From an uncultured Lachnospiraceae bacterium (GTDB lineage: Bacteria > Bacillota > Clostridia > Lachnospirales > Lachnospiraceae), in the NCBI GenBank assembly GCA_910588125.1, contig CAJUPI010000072.1, positions 1 to 14,871 of the forward strand: a stretch of DNA of 14,871 nucleotides. The letters are read 5' to 3'. Below, piece after piece: positions 7,237 through 13,885 of this stretch. Numbering within the stretch: position 1 is the stretch's first letter; each line of letters begins with the position of its first letter. The translations under genes and the position numbers were made by a program. The notes under the pieces are model-generated. The model ran no database searches. It saw nothing but the letters and a program-made list of their open reading frames with translations, and had not been told where the DNA came from.

Positions 7237-7292
7237 AATATAGAACAAATAAATGAGCAAGATAAACATAAAATAATACATGGAGGAAACTT

Positions 7293-8234
7293 ATGATCAA
7301 GGTGCTGGGCATTGGAGATAATGTATGTGACAAATATCTTCACATAAAGACTATCTATCCTGGCGGGAATGCTTTGAATATTGCAGTTTTTGCAAAGTTT
7401 CTGGGAGCAGACGCCGCCTATCTGGGAACCATGGGAGATGATGAAGTGGGGCGGCATGTATATTCCGTGGTGAAGGAGCTGGGAGTAGATCTTTCCCATT
7501 GCCGGATGGAGGTGGGAGAGAATGGCTGTGCCAGGGTGCGCCTGGTTGACGGAGACCGGGTCTTTCTACAGGGGAACCGGGGCGGAATATCACGGACAAA
7601 GCCGCCAGTATTGACGAAAATTGATGAGAACTATATTTCTCAATTTGACCTGGTACATACTAGCATATACAGCTTTATGGAGTCGGAGCTTCCGAAAATC
7701 CGGAGGGCGGCGCAATTTGTGTCCATGGATTTTTCTAATAGCTATGATGAGGATTATCTGAAAAAATGTTGTCCTTATCTGGATTGTGCGGAGATTTCCT
7801 GCGGAGATATGCCGGAGGAAGAGATTCGGCAGGTGATGGAACGAATCACAGCATTGGGTTGCAGGCATATGGTGATTGCCACCAGAGGAAATAAAGGAGC
7901 GTATGTGGCAGTGGATGGTTTGTTCTATGAACAGTCGCCATGCCTGGTAAAAGCAAAGGATACCATGGGAGCTGGAGATTCATTCATTACCAGCTTTCTG
8001 GTGAATTATCTGGACGGAATGCGGGAAGCGGTGGATTTTCCTGAGAATTCCGGGCAGAAAGGAGTAGTTACTGCAGAGACTTATAAGGATTTATTGATTC
8101 GGCTGAGTCTTTATCGTGCGGCCGTATTCGCTTCCGGGCAGTGTCAGAGAGACGGCTCTTTTGGCTTTGGCAAAGAGGTGGAGCTGACAGAAGCGGATCT
8201 GCAGGTGATGAGTGACGGAAAGACCACAAAATAA
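7293..8234 (+). CDS. frlD: FrlD-type fructosamine 6-kinase (PfkB family)
   Basis: A 313-residue sugar kinase of the PfkB/ribokinase family, expected to phosphorylate an imported fructosamine at C6 with ATP, making the substrate of the deglycases. GIGDNVCDKY (6-15) and YPGGNALNIAVFAKFLG (22-38) match the FrlD N-terminus. GTMGDDEVG (45-53) is typical of the substrate lid region. DTMGAGDSF (223-231) is the PfkB signature with Asp229 as catalytic base and the anion hole before it. A stretch near 248-262 looks like an insertion relative to E. coli FrlD as remembered. GGAGG ends 6 bases before the ATG. It heads the second unit, and the binding protein follows after 49 bases. Specificity for fructoselysine itself is inferred from context. 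Confidence 0.85.
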   Translation: MIKVLGIGDNVCDKYLHIKTIYPGGNALNIAVFAKFLGADAAYLGTMGDDEVGRHVYSVVKELGVDLSHCRMEVGENGCARVRLVDGDRVFLQGNRGGISRTKPPVLTKIDENYISQFDLVHTSIYSFMESELPKIRRAAQFVSMDFSNSYDEDYLKKCCPYLDCAEISCGDMPEEEIRQVMERITALGCRHMVIATRGNKGAYVAVDGLFYEQSPCLVKAKDTMGAGDSFITSFLVNYLDGMREAVDFPENSGQKGVVTAETYKDLLIRLSLYRAAVFASGQCQRDGSFGFGKEVELTEADLQVMSDGKTTK

Positions 8235-8283
8235 AAGCTTCCGGCTAAAAAATACGGAGAGCTTTGAGGAAAGGAGAGTATTT

Positions 8284-9657
8284 ATGAAGAAGACATGGAT
8301 GAAGAAGGCATTATGTGGCATGCTGGCAGGGGTAATGATGTTGTCAGCAACAGCCTGCTCGGGAGGAGGCAGCGAGACGGCCTCGACAACGGCAGCAGGA
8401 GGGGAGGCTCAGGGAGGGGCGGCACCGGCAGCGCCGGCGGCTTCCGGAGATCAGAAGGTGATTAAATTTATGCACCGTTTCCCGGATGAACCCTATAACA
8501 GCTTTATTGAGGGAAAGCTTCACGAATATGAGGCGTCTCATCCGGATATCAAGTTTGAGATTACCAGTGCGCAGAATCAGGAGTACAAAGAGAAGATTAA
8601 AATTGTGGTCGGCGGCGATGATACTCCGGATATTTTCTTTAGCTGGGTAGGAGATTTTACGGAGCGTTTTATCCGTGAAGGCCTGATTCTCGATTTAGGG
8701 CCATATCTGGAGGCGGATCCGGAGTGGAAAGATTCTCTGATTGAATCTCAGATGGAGCAATATACCAATAAAGACGGTATGGTTTACGGAATTCCGTTCC
8801 GCCTGGATTGCAAGCTGTTCTTCTACAATAAAAAAATGTTTGACGACAATGGTTTGCAGGCACCAAAGACATGGGATGAGCTGATTGCTGCCTGTGAAAC
8901 ATTGAAGGCGGCCGGGATTACCCCGATTGCTTTTGGTAATCAGGAGCCCTGGTCTGCATCACACTACATGGGAACGTTGAATCAGATTTTTGTACCTGAT
9001 GAGGTACGGGCAAAGGACTATGACCCGACTAGCGGTGAATTCACTGACCCGGGATATATTGAGGCGCTGGAGCATTATCAGGCGTTGCTTCCCTATATGA
9101 CGGAAAATCCCAACGGCGTGAAGCCGGATATGTCCAGAACCAACTTTGTGATGGAGCTGGGAGCCATGTATTATGCTGAGCTGATCGAGATTCCCTATAT
9201 CAAGATGGATAATCCGGAGATGGAATTTGGTATGTTTAACTTCCCGAAGGTGGAAGGGGCAAAGGGGAATCAGGATATTTTGACCGGTGTTCCGGAGGGC
9301 TTTGTGGTATCCTCCAAGACCCAGTATCCGGATGAGTGCGTGGAGTTTTTGAAATGGTTCCTGGGCAAAGAAGTGGGAACCCAGCAGTGTCAGGAAATCG
9401 GCTGGTTCAACGCAGCAAAGGGAACGACCGAGGGATTGACAGATACAGCTCTGTTGGATGGCTATCAGGCAGTTATGGATGCCAAGGCAATGAGCGCATG
9501 GCTGGATAATGCTTTGTATTCTACTGTTTGTGACGAGTATCTGACCACAGTATCCGACCTGACTAACGGAGACATTACACCGCAGGAGGCGATGGCGAAG
9601 ATTCAGGCCAAAGCGAAGGAAGCACAGACTCTTGTCGGTACCACCACACAGCAGTAA
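8284..9657 (+). CDS. ABC transporter substrate-binding lipoprotein (family 1)
   Basis: A 457-residue extracellular solute-binding protein anchored to the membrane by lipid. The signal peptide has a basic start (MKKTWMKK), a hydrophobic core and a lipobox ending ATAC, making Cys25 the likely lipidated residue. A Gly/Ala/Ser/Thr-rich linker (26-55) precedes the folded part. The mature part has features of sugar-type family 1 binding proteins: FEITSAQNQEYKEKIK, DTPDIFFSW, the hinge-like YGIPFRLDCKLFFYNKKMF and PKTWDELIAACE, then GFVVSSKTQYPDECVEFLKW. The start at 8284 fits AAGGAG 7 bases upstream and the signal peptide; an upstream in-frame ATG overlaps the kinase gene. In this operon it should bind fructosamines such as fructoselysine, though the ligand cannot be read directly. 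It is followed by a stable hairpin and two permease genes. Confidence 0.92.
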   Translation: MKKTWMKKALCGMLAGVMMLSATACSGGGSETASTTAAGGEAQGGAAPAAPAASGDQKVIKFMHRFPDEPYNSFIEGKLHEYEASHPDIKFEITSAQNQEYKEKIKIVVGGDDTPDIFFSWVGDFTERFIREGLILDLGPYLEADPEWKDSLIESQMEQYTNKDGMVYGIPFRLDCKLFFYNKKMFDDNGLQAPKTWDELIAACETLKAAGITPIAFGNQEPWSASHYMGTLNQIFVPDEVRAKDYDPTSGEFTDPGYIEALEHYQALLPYMTENPNGVKPDMSRTNFVMELGAMYYAELIEIPYIKMDNPEMEFGMFNFPKVEGAKGNQDILTGVPEGFVVSSKTQYPDECVEFLKWFLGKEVGTQQCQEIGWFNAAKGTTEGLTDTALLDGYQAVMDAKAMSAWLDNALYSTVCDEYLTTVSDLTNGDITPQEAMAKIQAKAKEAQTLVGTTTQQ

Positions 9658-9663
9658 AGCCGT

Positions 9664-9693
9664 CAGGCAGGTCTTTTTCGAAAGACCTGCCTG
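9664..9693 (+). terminator. 13-bp stem with TTCG loop between binding protein and permeases
   Basis: CAGGCAGGTCTTT (9664-9676), loop TTCG, AAAGACCTGCCTG (9681-9693) pair perfectly. Only TATTTG follows, so it is a weak terminator at best. It is best read as a partial terminator or a 3' end protector that keeps binding-protein mRNA more abundant than permease mRNA. It lies 8-24 bases before the permease ribosome site. Confidence 0.75.
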
Positions 9694-9717
9694 TATTTGA
9701 AAAGGAGGGTGAAGGTA

Positions 9718-10590
9718 GTGAGAACAAAAAAACATACCCCGTATCTGTATATGCTGCCTGGAGTACTCATGGTTTTGTTTTTTGTGTACATTCCGGTTTT
9801 GATGAATATTGGGTACAGCTTTTTCCGGTTGTCTTCGTATTCGGCAGGAGCAACCTTTGTGGGAATAGACAATTATAAAAGACTTTTTTCGGATCAGGTA
9901 TTTCCGATTATGCTTAAGAACAATATTGCCTATTGCGTGATATCGCTGATAGTGCAGGTGGGTTTTGGCACCATTTTGGCCTTGATTCTGGAAAGCAGCG
10001 CGATTGGGGACCGTTTTAAAAGCTTTTTCCGGAACCTGTACTATATTCCGGCATTGATTTCTCTGACTGCGGTTGGCCTGATGTTCACCTTTATTTATGA
10101 GCCGAATATCGGTTTTATCAACAATCTTTTACGGGCATTTGACTTGCCGACTTATGGGTGGCTGGGGGATTCCAAGCTGGCGATTTACTGTGTGATTGCC
10201 ATGAGCCAGTGGCAGTTTACTGGTTATATCACCTTGTTGATGGTAGTGGCATTTCAGAATGTGCCCCAGGACTATCTGGAGGCGGCAGCCATTGACGGTG
10301 CAGGCCCGATCCGCCGGGCGATCAGCATTATGATTCCCCAGGCGAAGGAGCAGCTTTTGGTGTGTACCATTATTACGGTAATCGGCGCATTCAAGCTCTA
10401 CACGGAGGTCTATGCAACAACTGGCGGCGGGCCGGGAAACAGCTCACAGGTAATGGGACTGTTTTTATACCAGCAGGCATTTTTACATGACGATCTGGGA
10501 ATGGCCGCTGTAACTGGCGTGTTTATCTTTATCATTACGGTGACGCTCTCGATCATTCAGATTCGGGTGACTAAGTCCGGACAGGATTAA
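9718..10590 (+). CDS. ABC sugar-type transporter permease 1 (MalF/UgpA-like)
   Basis: A 290-residue inner membrane permease of the carbohydrate uptake type. A basic start is followed by a first hydrophobic segment (about 9-35), and further segments lie near 66-91, 107-127, 155-178, 213-228 and 263-283. The cytoplasmic EAA loop for contact with the ATPase is at 188-208, with EAAAIDGAGP and the closing IMIPQ. GGGPGNSS (236-243) is also typical of this subunit. I place the start at GTG 9718 because AAAGGAGG (9701-9708) ends 9 bases before it; a TTG at 9697 would put the ribosome site inside the gene. It follows the hairpin after the binding-protein gene and precedes the partner permease by 12 bases. 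No ATPase gene is in the window. Confidence 0.92.
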   Translation: MRTKKHTPYLYMLPGVLMVLFFVYIPVLMNIGYSFFRLSSYSAGATFVGIDNYKRLFSDQVFPIMLKNNIAYCVISLIVQVGFGTILALILESSAIGDRFKSFFRNLYYIPALISLTAVGLMFTFIYEPNIGFINNLLRAFDLPTYGWLGDSKLAIYCVIAMSQWQFTGYITLLMVVAFQNVPQDYLEAAAIDGAGPIRRAISIMIPQAKEQLLVCTIITVIGAFKLYTEVYATTGGGPGNSSQVMGLFLYQQAFLHDDLGMAAVTGVFIFIITVTLSIIQIRVTKSGQD

Positions 10591-10602
10591 GGAGGTGGAA
10601 GG

Positions 10603-11424
10603 ATGAAAAAACTCAGTGTTAATATATTGCTGAATTTGCTTTGTGTAGTATTGGGTATTATCATTGTCGCACCGCTGGCCTGGATACTCCTGAATTCCCT
10701 CAAGACAAACCAGGAGCTGTTTAAAGATTCTCTGGCTCTTCCGAGCGTATGGCAATTTGGGAATTATGTGAAGGCATGGAATCTGGGATTGTACCGGTAC
10801 TTTGGAAACTCTCTGTTAGTCAGCCTGATTTCTTTGACCGGGATTTTGGTGACATCTTCCTTCCTGGCTTATGGCCTGACCCGGTTCCGTGCCAAGGGCA
10901 GCAATATTATCTTCATCATTGTACTTGGTGGCATGGCATTGTCAGAACAGGTGGCATTGGTTCCCTTGTATAAGATTCTGCGGGCATTGAAGATTTATGA
11001 TACCTATGCGGCAGTCATTTTGCCTTATATTGCTTTCCGGATTCCATTTACCGTATTTTTGATGCGGGCGTATTTTATCTCCATTCCGGCGGAGCTGGAA
11101 GAGGCCGCTGTAGTGGATGGCTATAACAGTTTGCAGATTTTTACCAAGATTATCATTCCGATCAGCAAACCGATTTTTGCATCCTGTGCGATTGTTAACC
11201 TGAATTTTGTGTGGAATGAGTTCTTGTTTGCCAATGTATTCCTGAACAATAAAGCATTGCAGACCATTCCGATTGGCCTGATGACCTTTAAGGGAGATTT
11301 GAAGATTGATTATACGACAACTCTGGCAGGCTTAATGATTGCATCGGCGCCGCTGATTATTCTGTTTATCTGTATGTCCAGGCAGTTTGTAAGAGGCCTG
11401 ACCAGCGGAGCAGTGAAGGGCTGA
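10603..11424 (+). CDS. ABC sugar-type transporter permease 2 (MalG/UgpE-like)
   Basis: A 273-residue membrane permease, partner of the preceding one. Hydrophobic segments lie at about 7-31, 68-93, 101-121, 134-156, 190-210 and 241-263. The EAA loop at about 166-187 reads EEAAVVDGYNSLQIF and then IIIPISKP, the form seen in the MalG-type subunit. FRIPFTVFLMRAYF (145-158) is also typical. The ribosome site GGAGG is a few bases before the ATG. The two permeases should form a heterodimer and use a shared multi-sugar ATPase of the MsmX/UgpC kind encoded elsewhere, as the B. subtilis Frl transporter does. The HAD phosphatase gene starts 4 bases after its stop. Confidence 0.92.
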   Translation: MKKLSVNILLNLLCVVLGIIIVAPLAWILLNSLKTNQELFKDSLALPSVWQFGNYVKAWNLGLYRYFGNSLLVSLISLTGILVTSSFLAYGLTRFRAKGSNIIFIIVLGGMALSEQVALVPLYKILRALKIYDTYAAVILPYIAFRIPFTVFLMRAYFISIPAELEEAAVVDGYNSLQIFTKIIIPISKPIFASCAIVNLNFVWNEFLFANVFLNNKALQTIPIGLMTFKGDLKIDYTTTLAGLMIASAPLIILFICMSRQFVRGLTSGAVKG

Positions 11425-11428
11425 TGAT

Positions 11429-12094
11429 ATGAAGGCAGTTATTTTTGACATGGATGGAGTGATTGTGGATACAGAGCCCCATAATATGCGGCGGGTATAT
11501 GCGTATGTGCGATCGCTCCGTCCGGATACGCCGATAGAGGAAATGTATCAGATTGTGGGAAGAACCCGGCAGGATGTGTGGACCCGGATCGCCGGAATTA
11601 TCGGAATGGGAAAGAGCTGGGAGGAAACTCAGGCGGATTATGAAAAAAACTGGAAGCCAAAACATGATTTCCCGATCGATTACCCGGCCATCTTCCGGGA
11701 GAAAACGCTGGAAATTTTGAAGTGGGCGAAAAACAAAGGGCTGCGAACGGCAGTGGCATCCGCCACAGGCTATGAGAAGGTAAAGGCGATACTCCTGGAG
11801 GTAGGGGTGGAGCCTTATCTGGATTTGATTATCAGTGGAGAGAGCTGTAAGAAGAGCAAACCGGATCCGGCGATTTATCTGAAGGCAGCAGAGCTTTTGG
11901 GAGTTCGGCCGGATGAGTGTATTGCGATTGAAGATTCTACAGTGGGCATCACAGCGGCACACAGGGCCGGAGCAACGGTAGTAGCATTGAAGGATGATCG
12001 TTTTGGATTTGACCGGAGCCTGGCAGATGGAGAGATCGAAGAGCTGGGAGATTTCTTGGCGTGGGCGGAAGAAAATATGGTAAATAAAGTTTAG
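11429..12094 (+). CDS. HAD-superfamily sugar phosphatase (beta-PGM-like subfamily)
   Basis: A 221-residue cytoplasmic hydrolase of the HAD class with a helical C1 cap. Motif I FDMDGVIVDTEP has nucleophile Asp7 and acid/base Asp9. Motif II is ASATG with Ser111. Motif III is Lys144 in KSKPDP. Motif IV is AIEDSTVGITAAHRAG with Glu168 and Asp169. The cap spans about 15-85. This pattern suits phosphatases of small sugar phosphates and beta-phosphoglucomutase relatives; the substrate cannot be told. It begins 4 bases after the second permease with AAGGG as a modest ribosome site, so it is likely coupled. In this operon it may hydrolyse an accumulating fructosamine or sugar 6-phosphate. Its stop codon lies inside the first bases of a palindromic repeat, so the last few residues may have been set by that insertion. 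Confidence 0.88.
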   Translation: MKAVIFDMDGVIVDTEPHNMRRVYAYVRSLRPDTPIEEMYQIVGRTRQDVWTRIAGIIGMGKSWEETQADYEKNWKPKHDFPIDYPAIFREKTLEILKWAKNKGLRTAVASATGYEKVKAILLEVGVEPYLDLIISGESCKKSKPDPAIYLKAAELLGVRPDECIAIEDSTVGITAAHRAGATVVALKDDRFGFDRSLADGEIEELGDFLAWAEENMVNKV

Positions 12095-12391
12095 TTGATT
12101 TTCTCAGGGGGTACGCCATGGAAGAAGGATCGGGAAGCGGCCGGAAATGGTTTGTCGCTTTTTCCGGTTTCGGGATTAAGAATTCCTAAAATCTCTGAGT
12201 TTTGCGAAAAGCGAAACGAAAATCCCCTAACTCGCTTCGCTCAGACAGAGTGGATTTTCGTTTCAAGGCAAAACTCAGGGATTTAAGGACTTCTAAATCC
12301 CTGCAAAGTTAAAAGCGGCAGACTATTTCCGGCCTCTTCCCGCTCCTTCTTCCATGGCTGGGTATTCTCAGGGATAAACGTAATGATATTG
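12090..12391. repeat. Complete long palindromic repeat (copy R5), about 300 bp
   Basis: It runs from TTTAGTTGATTTTCTCAG through GGTACGCCATGG, the apex CTCGCTTCGCTC (12231-12242) and CCATGGCTGGG (12353-12363) to AATGATATTG (12382-12391). The two halves align with copies R3, R4 and R1. It starts at the stop codon of the phosphatase gene and could act as its 3' stem structure. Reading frames inside it, including one at 12095-12286, are repeat by-products. Confidence 0.88.
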
Positions 12392-12516
12392 ATTTTTTGA
12401 CAACAGATTTTTTGCCTGGAATTACAGGTTGCTTTATCTGCTCAGGCGTTGGATTGATCTTATCTGGATCAACCGGCCTGAGCTGAAGTGCTGATAGTAC
12501 ATTCGTAAGGATATCT

Positions 12517-12639
12517 TTGTGGGATAATTATCAGGCCTACGTTGATGCATATAATCGATTGCAGGGAAATTTTATGGAAGATCTTTTAGATATGGATGAC
12601 AACCTGGAAGATTCTGAAATAAAGATTTTTGAAAATTAA
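12517..12639 (+). CDS. Possible 40-residue acidic protein or gene remnant
   Basis: A TTG start at 12517 with AAGGA 5 bases upstream opens a frame of 40 codons ending in TAA. The product would be acidic, with NYQAYVDAYNRL near the start and MEDLLDMDDNLEDSEIKIF near the end, and is amphipathic enough to look protein-like. There is no recognised family. It may equally be the tail of a decayed gene. It stands alone between a palindromic repeat and a hairpin. Confidence 0.3.
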   Translation: MWDNYQAYVDAYNRLQGNFMEDLLDMDDNLEDSEIKIFEN

Positions 12640-12710
12640 ACTTACATATTTAACTTGACAACCCCAAATAATCTGTCGATTTGCTCCCTTTAGCTACCGC
12701 CATAAAAAGA

Positions 12711-12766
12711 CTCCTTTTCGATAAGAATTGTTATATCTGAATTCTTATCGAAAAGGAGCCATTTTT
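12711..12766. terminator. Hairpin with 19-bp perfect arms, likely bidirectional terminator
   Basis: Arms CTCCTTTTCGATAAGAATT (12711-12729) and its exact reverse complement (12740-12758) are separated by ten bases. A T-run (12762-12766) follows on the plus strand, and AAAAAG precedes the left arm, giving a T-run for the minus strand. It lies about 50 bases beyond the stop of the minus-strand coiled-coil gene and would end its transcript. Confidence 0.7.
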
Positions 12767-12814
12767 CCCAAAGGCACAAACTATTTTACACTACCTGTTA
12801 AATCTTAAATCTTG

Positions 12815-13177
12815 CTAACCAATAGCCTGATTTTGCTCAAGCCATGTCCTGTTTTCTGTACTCTGTCCCCATGCCTCAAGAGCCAATTCATAAGTGTCAG
12901 ATACTTTGTCTTTGACTTCTCTCATTTCCTTTTTTAAATCCCTTTGACCGAATTTTAATGCTGCTACTTCTGATTCGATCTTTTCATTACTGGTTTTTAA
13001 AGCCGTTACCTCTGATTCGATCTTTTCATTACTGGTTTTTAAAGTCGTTACCTCTGATTCGATCTTTTCATTACTGGTTTTTAAAGTCGTTATTTCTGAT
13101 TCAATATTGTCAAGCCTGTTATTGATAGGCTGTAATAATGCTGCGATTGCTTGCAAGTCGTCATTTGTCAATGCCAT
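12815..13177 (-). CDS. Small coiled-coil protein with 14-residue tandem repeats
   Basis: A 120-residue protein with no recognised family name. After MALTNDDLQAIAALLQPIN (1-19) comes a long heptad pattern: IESEVTTLKTSNEK recurs with small changes about three and a half times (about 25-80), two heptads per unit. It continues as charged helix (LKKEMREVKDKVSDTYE) and ends WGQSTENRTWLEQNQAIG. No signal peptide or membrane segment is seen. A long soluble coiled coil, probably oligomeric, is expected; the role is unknown. The ribosome site is a G-rich tract, nine G in a row, 8 bases before the ATG. It is the only gene on the minus strand here and stands alone, with a hairpin after it. Confidence 0.75.
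   Translation of the reverse strand: MALTNDDLQAIAALLQPINNRLDNIESEITTLKTSNEKIESEVTTLKTSNEKIESEVTALKTSNEKIESEVAALKFGQRDLKKEMREVKDKVSDTYELALEAWGQSTENRTWLEQNQAIG
12971..13096. repeat. Three 42-bp direct tandem repeats inside the coiled-coil gene
   Basis: Units start at 12971, 13013 and 13055, each beginning TGATTCGATCTTTTCATTAC. They differ by one to a few bases, and a degraded fourth begins at 13097. Each unit encodes 14 residues, keeping frame and heptad register, so gain or loss of units would only change coil length. Confidence 0.92.
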
Positions 13178-13185
13178 ATGGTCAT

Positions 13186-13194
13186 CCCCCCCCC
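13186..13194 (-). promoter_or_regulatory. Nine-G homopolymer as ribosome binding site
   Basis: On the minus strand GAGGGGGGGGG lies 8 bases before the ATG of the coiled-coil gene. A run of nine identical bases in this position can change length by slippage and so alter ribosome-site spacing. Confidence 0.6.
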
Positions 13195-13538
13195 TCTAAT
13201 TTTTATGATAAAAGCATATCACATTCAGGGTGTAAAGTCTATTCAATTTATTCATTTATGCGAATGCGCATGTGATGCGGATAGCCTTGGCGAAAACAAA
13301 GAAGGGATTGTTGCTGCATTCCCCAAAACAGATATCACCATTTAAAAAGTTCTGTATCCGGTACTCTATGAAGCTGCAAAAAATGGGCTTATTATTGATG
13401 CACTCGGAAATAGCTGTTATATATAAAGCAAGGATAAAAAGCTATTTTGAACATGCGTTCCTTTGTTCGCGGAGAGCTAAGCTAATAAATGAAAATTTTA
13501 AATTTTATTTGCGAGCTGTATAAAAGCCTAAAAACCCC
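13195..13538. other. Gene-poor stretch, possible decayed gene at 13274-13426
   Basis: No intact gene is convincing here. One plus-strand frame from 13274 to 13426 reads GENKEGIVAAFPKTDITI, a TAA at 13343, then VLYPVLYEAAKNGLIIDALG and a final TAA at 13424. The protein-like composition on both sides of a single in-frame stop suggests a gene remnant. The promoter of the minus-strand coiled-coil gene must also lie near 13200-13260, but no clear pair was found. Confidence 0.3.
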
Positions 13539-13567
13539 TTGATTTTCTGCCAGATACCTATTATAAT
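13539..13567 (+). promoter_or_regulatory. Promoter of the riboswitch-ribU transcript
   Basis: TTGATT (13539-13544), a 17-base spacer and the consensus TATAAT (13562-13567) lie 24 bases before the start of the riboswitch. The -10 box sits inside the small palindrome CCTATTATAATAGG. Confidence 0.8.
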
Positions 13568-13590
13568 AGGCAATATAAATTAAAAATAAG

Positions 13591-13700
13591 TTCTTCGGGG
13601 CAGGGTGTGATTCCCTACCGGCGGTAGAGTCCGCGAACCACGCAAGTGGCCGATCCGGTGAGATTCCGGAACCGACAGTATAGTCTGGATGAGAGAAGAG
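13591..13700 (+). ncRNA. FMN riboswitch (RFN element)
   Basis: The conserved RFN blocks appear in order: TTCTTCGGGGCAGGGTG, TTCCCTACCGGCGGTAG, TCCGCGAACCACG, GATCCGGTGAGATTCCGGAA, CCGACAGTATAGTCTGGATG and GAGAGAAGAG, the last pairing with the first to close the element. It binds flavin mononucleotide. With the terminator at 13753-13780 it should switch off ribU transcription when FMN is plentiful. Confidence 0.96.
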
Positions 13701-13752
13701 ATTGTGTGGCAGCCGGAATCGGCTGCGGCGTTTCAGGCAGAGATTCTGATAC

Positions 13753-13780
13753 CCCGGATGGAGAGACATCCGGGTTTTTT
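13753..13780 (+). terminator. Riboswitch-controlled intrinsic terminator
   Basis: CCCGGATG (13753-13760), loop GAGAGA, CATCCGGG (13767-13774), then six T and, after a G, another six. It lies 53 bases after the FMN aptamer and 105 bases before ribU, the normal place for the expression platform. An extra hairpin near CAGCCGGAATCGGCTG (13711-13726) lies between. Confidence 0.9.
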
Positions 13781-13885
13781 GTTTTTTGAAAGGGCAGTTT
13801 ATGAAACAGAATCATTGGCGGGAACGGCACCACATGATTCCTCTATGCGATGAACTTACAAAATCAGAATTCAGGAGGGTAAGTG

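Noticed and set aside
8959..9735. 258-residue minus-strand frame opposite the binding-protein gene
   Set aside because: It is the antisense of a recognised gene and crosses the hairpin and the permease ribosome site.
12095..12286. 63-residue open frame after the phosphatase gene
   Set aside because: It lies wholly inside repeat copy R5 and follows the repeat sequence, not a gene.
12971..13096. CRISPR-like array
   Set aside because: The units are contiguous 42-bp tandem repeats without spacers and encode heptads in frame.
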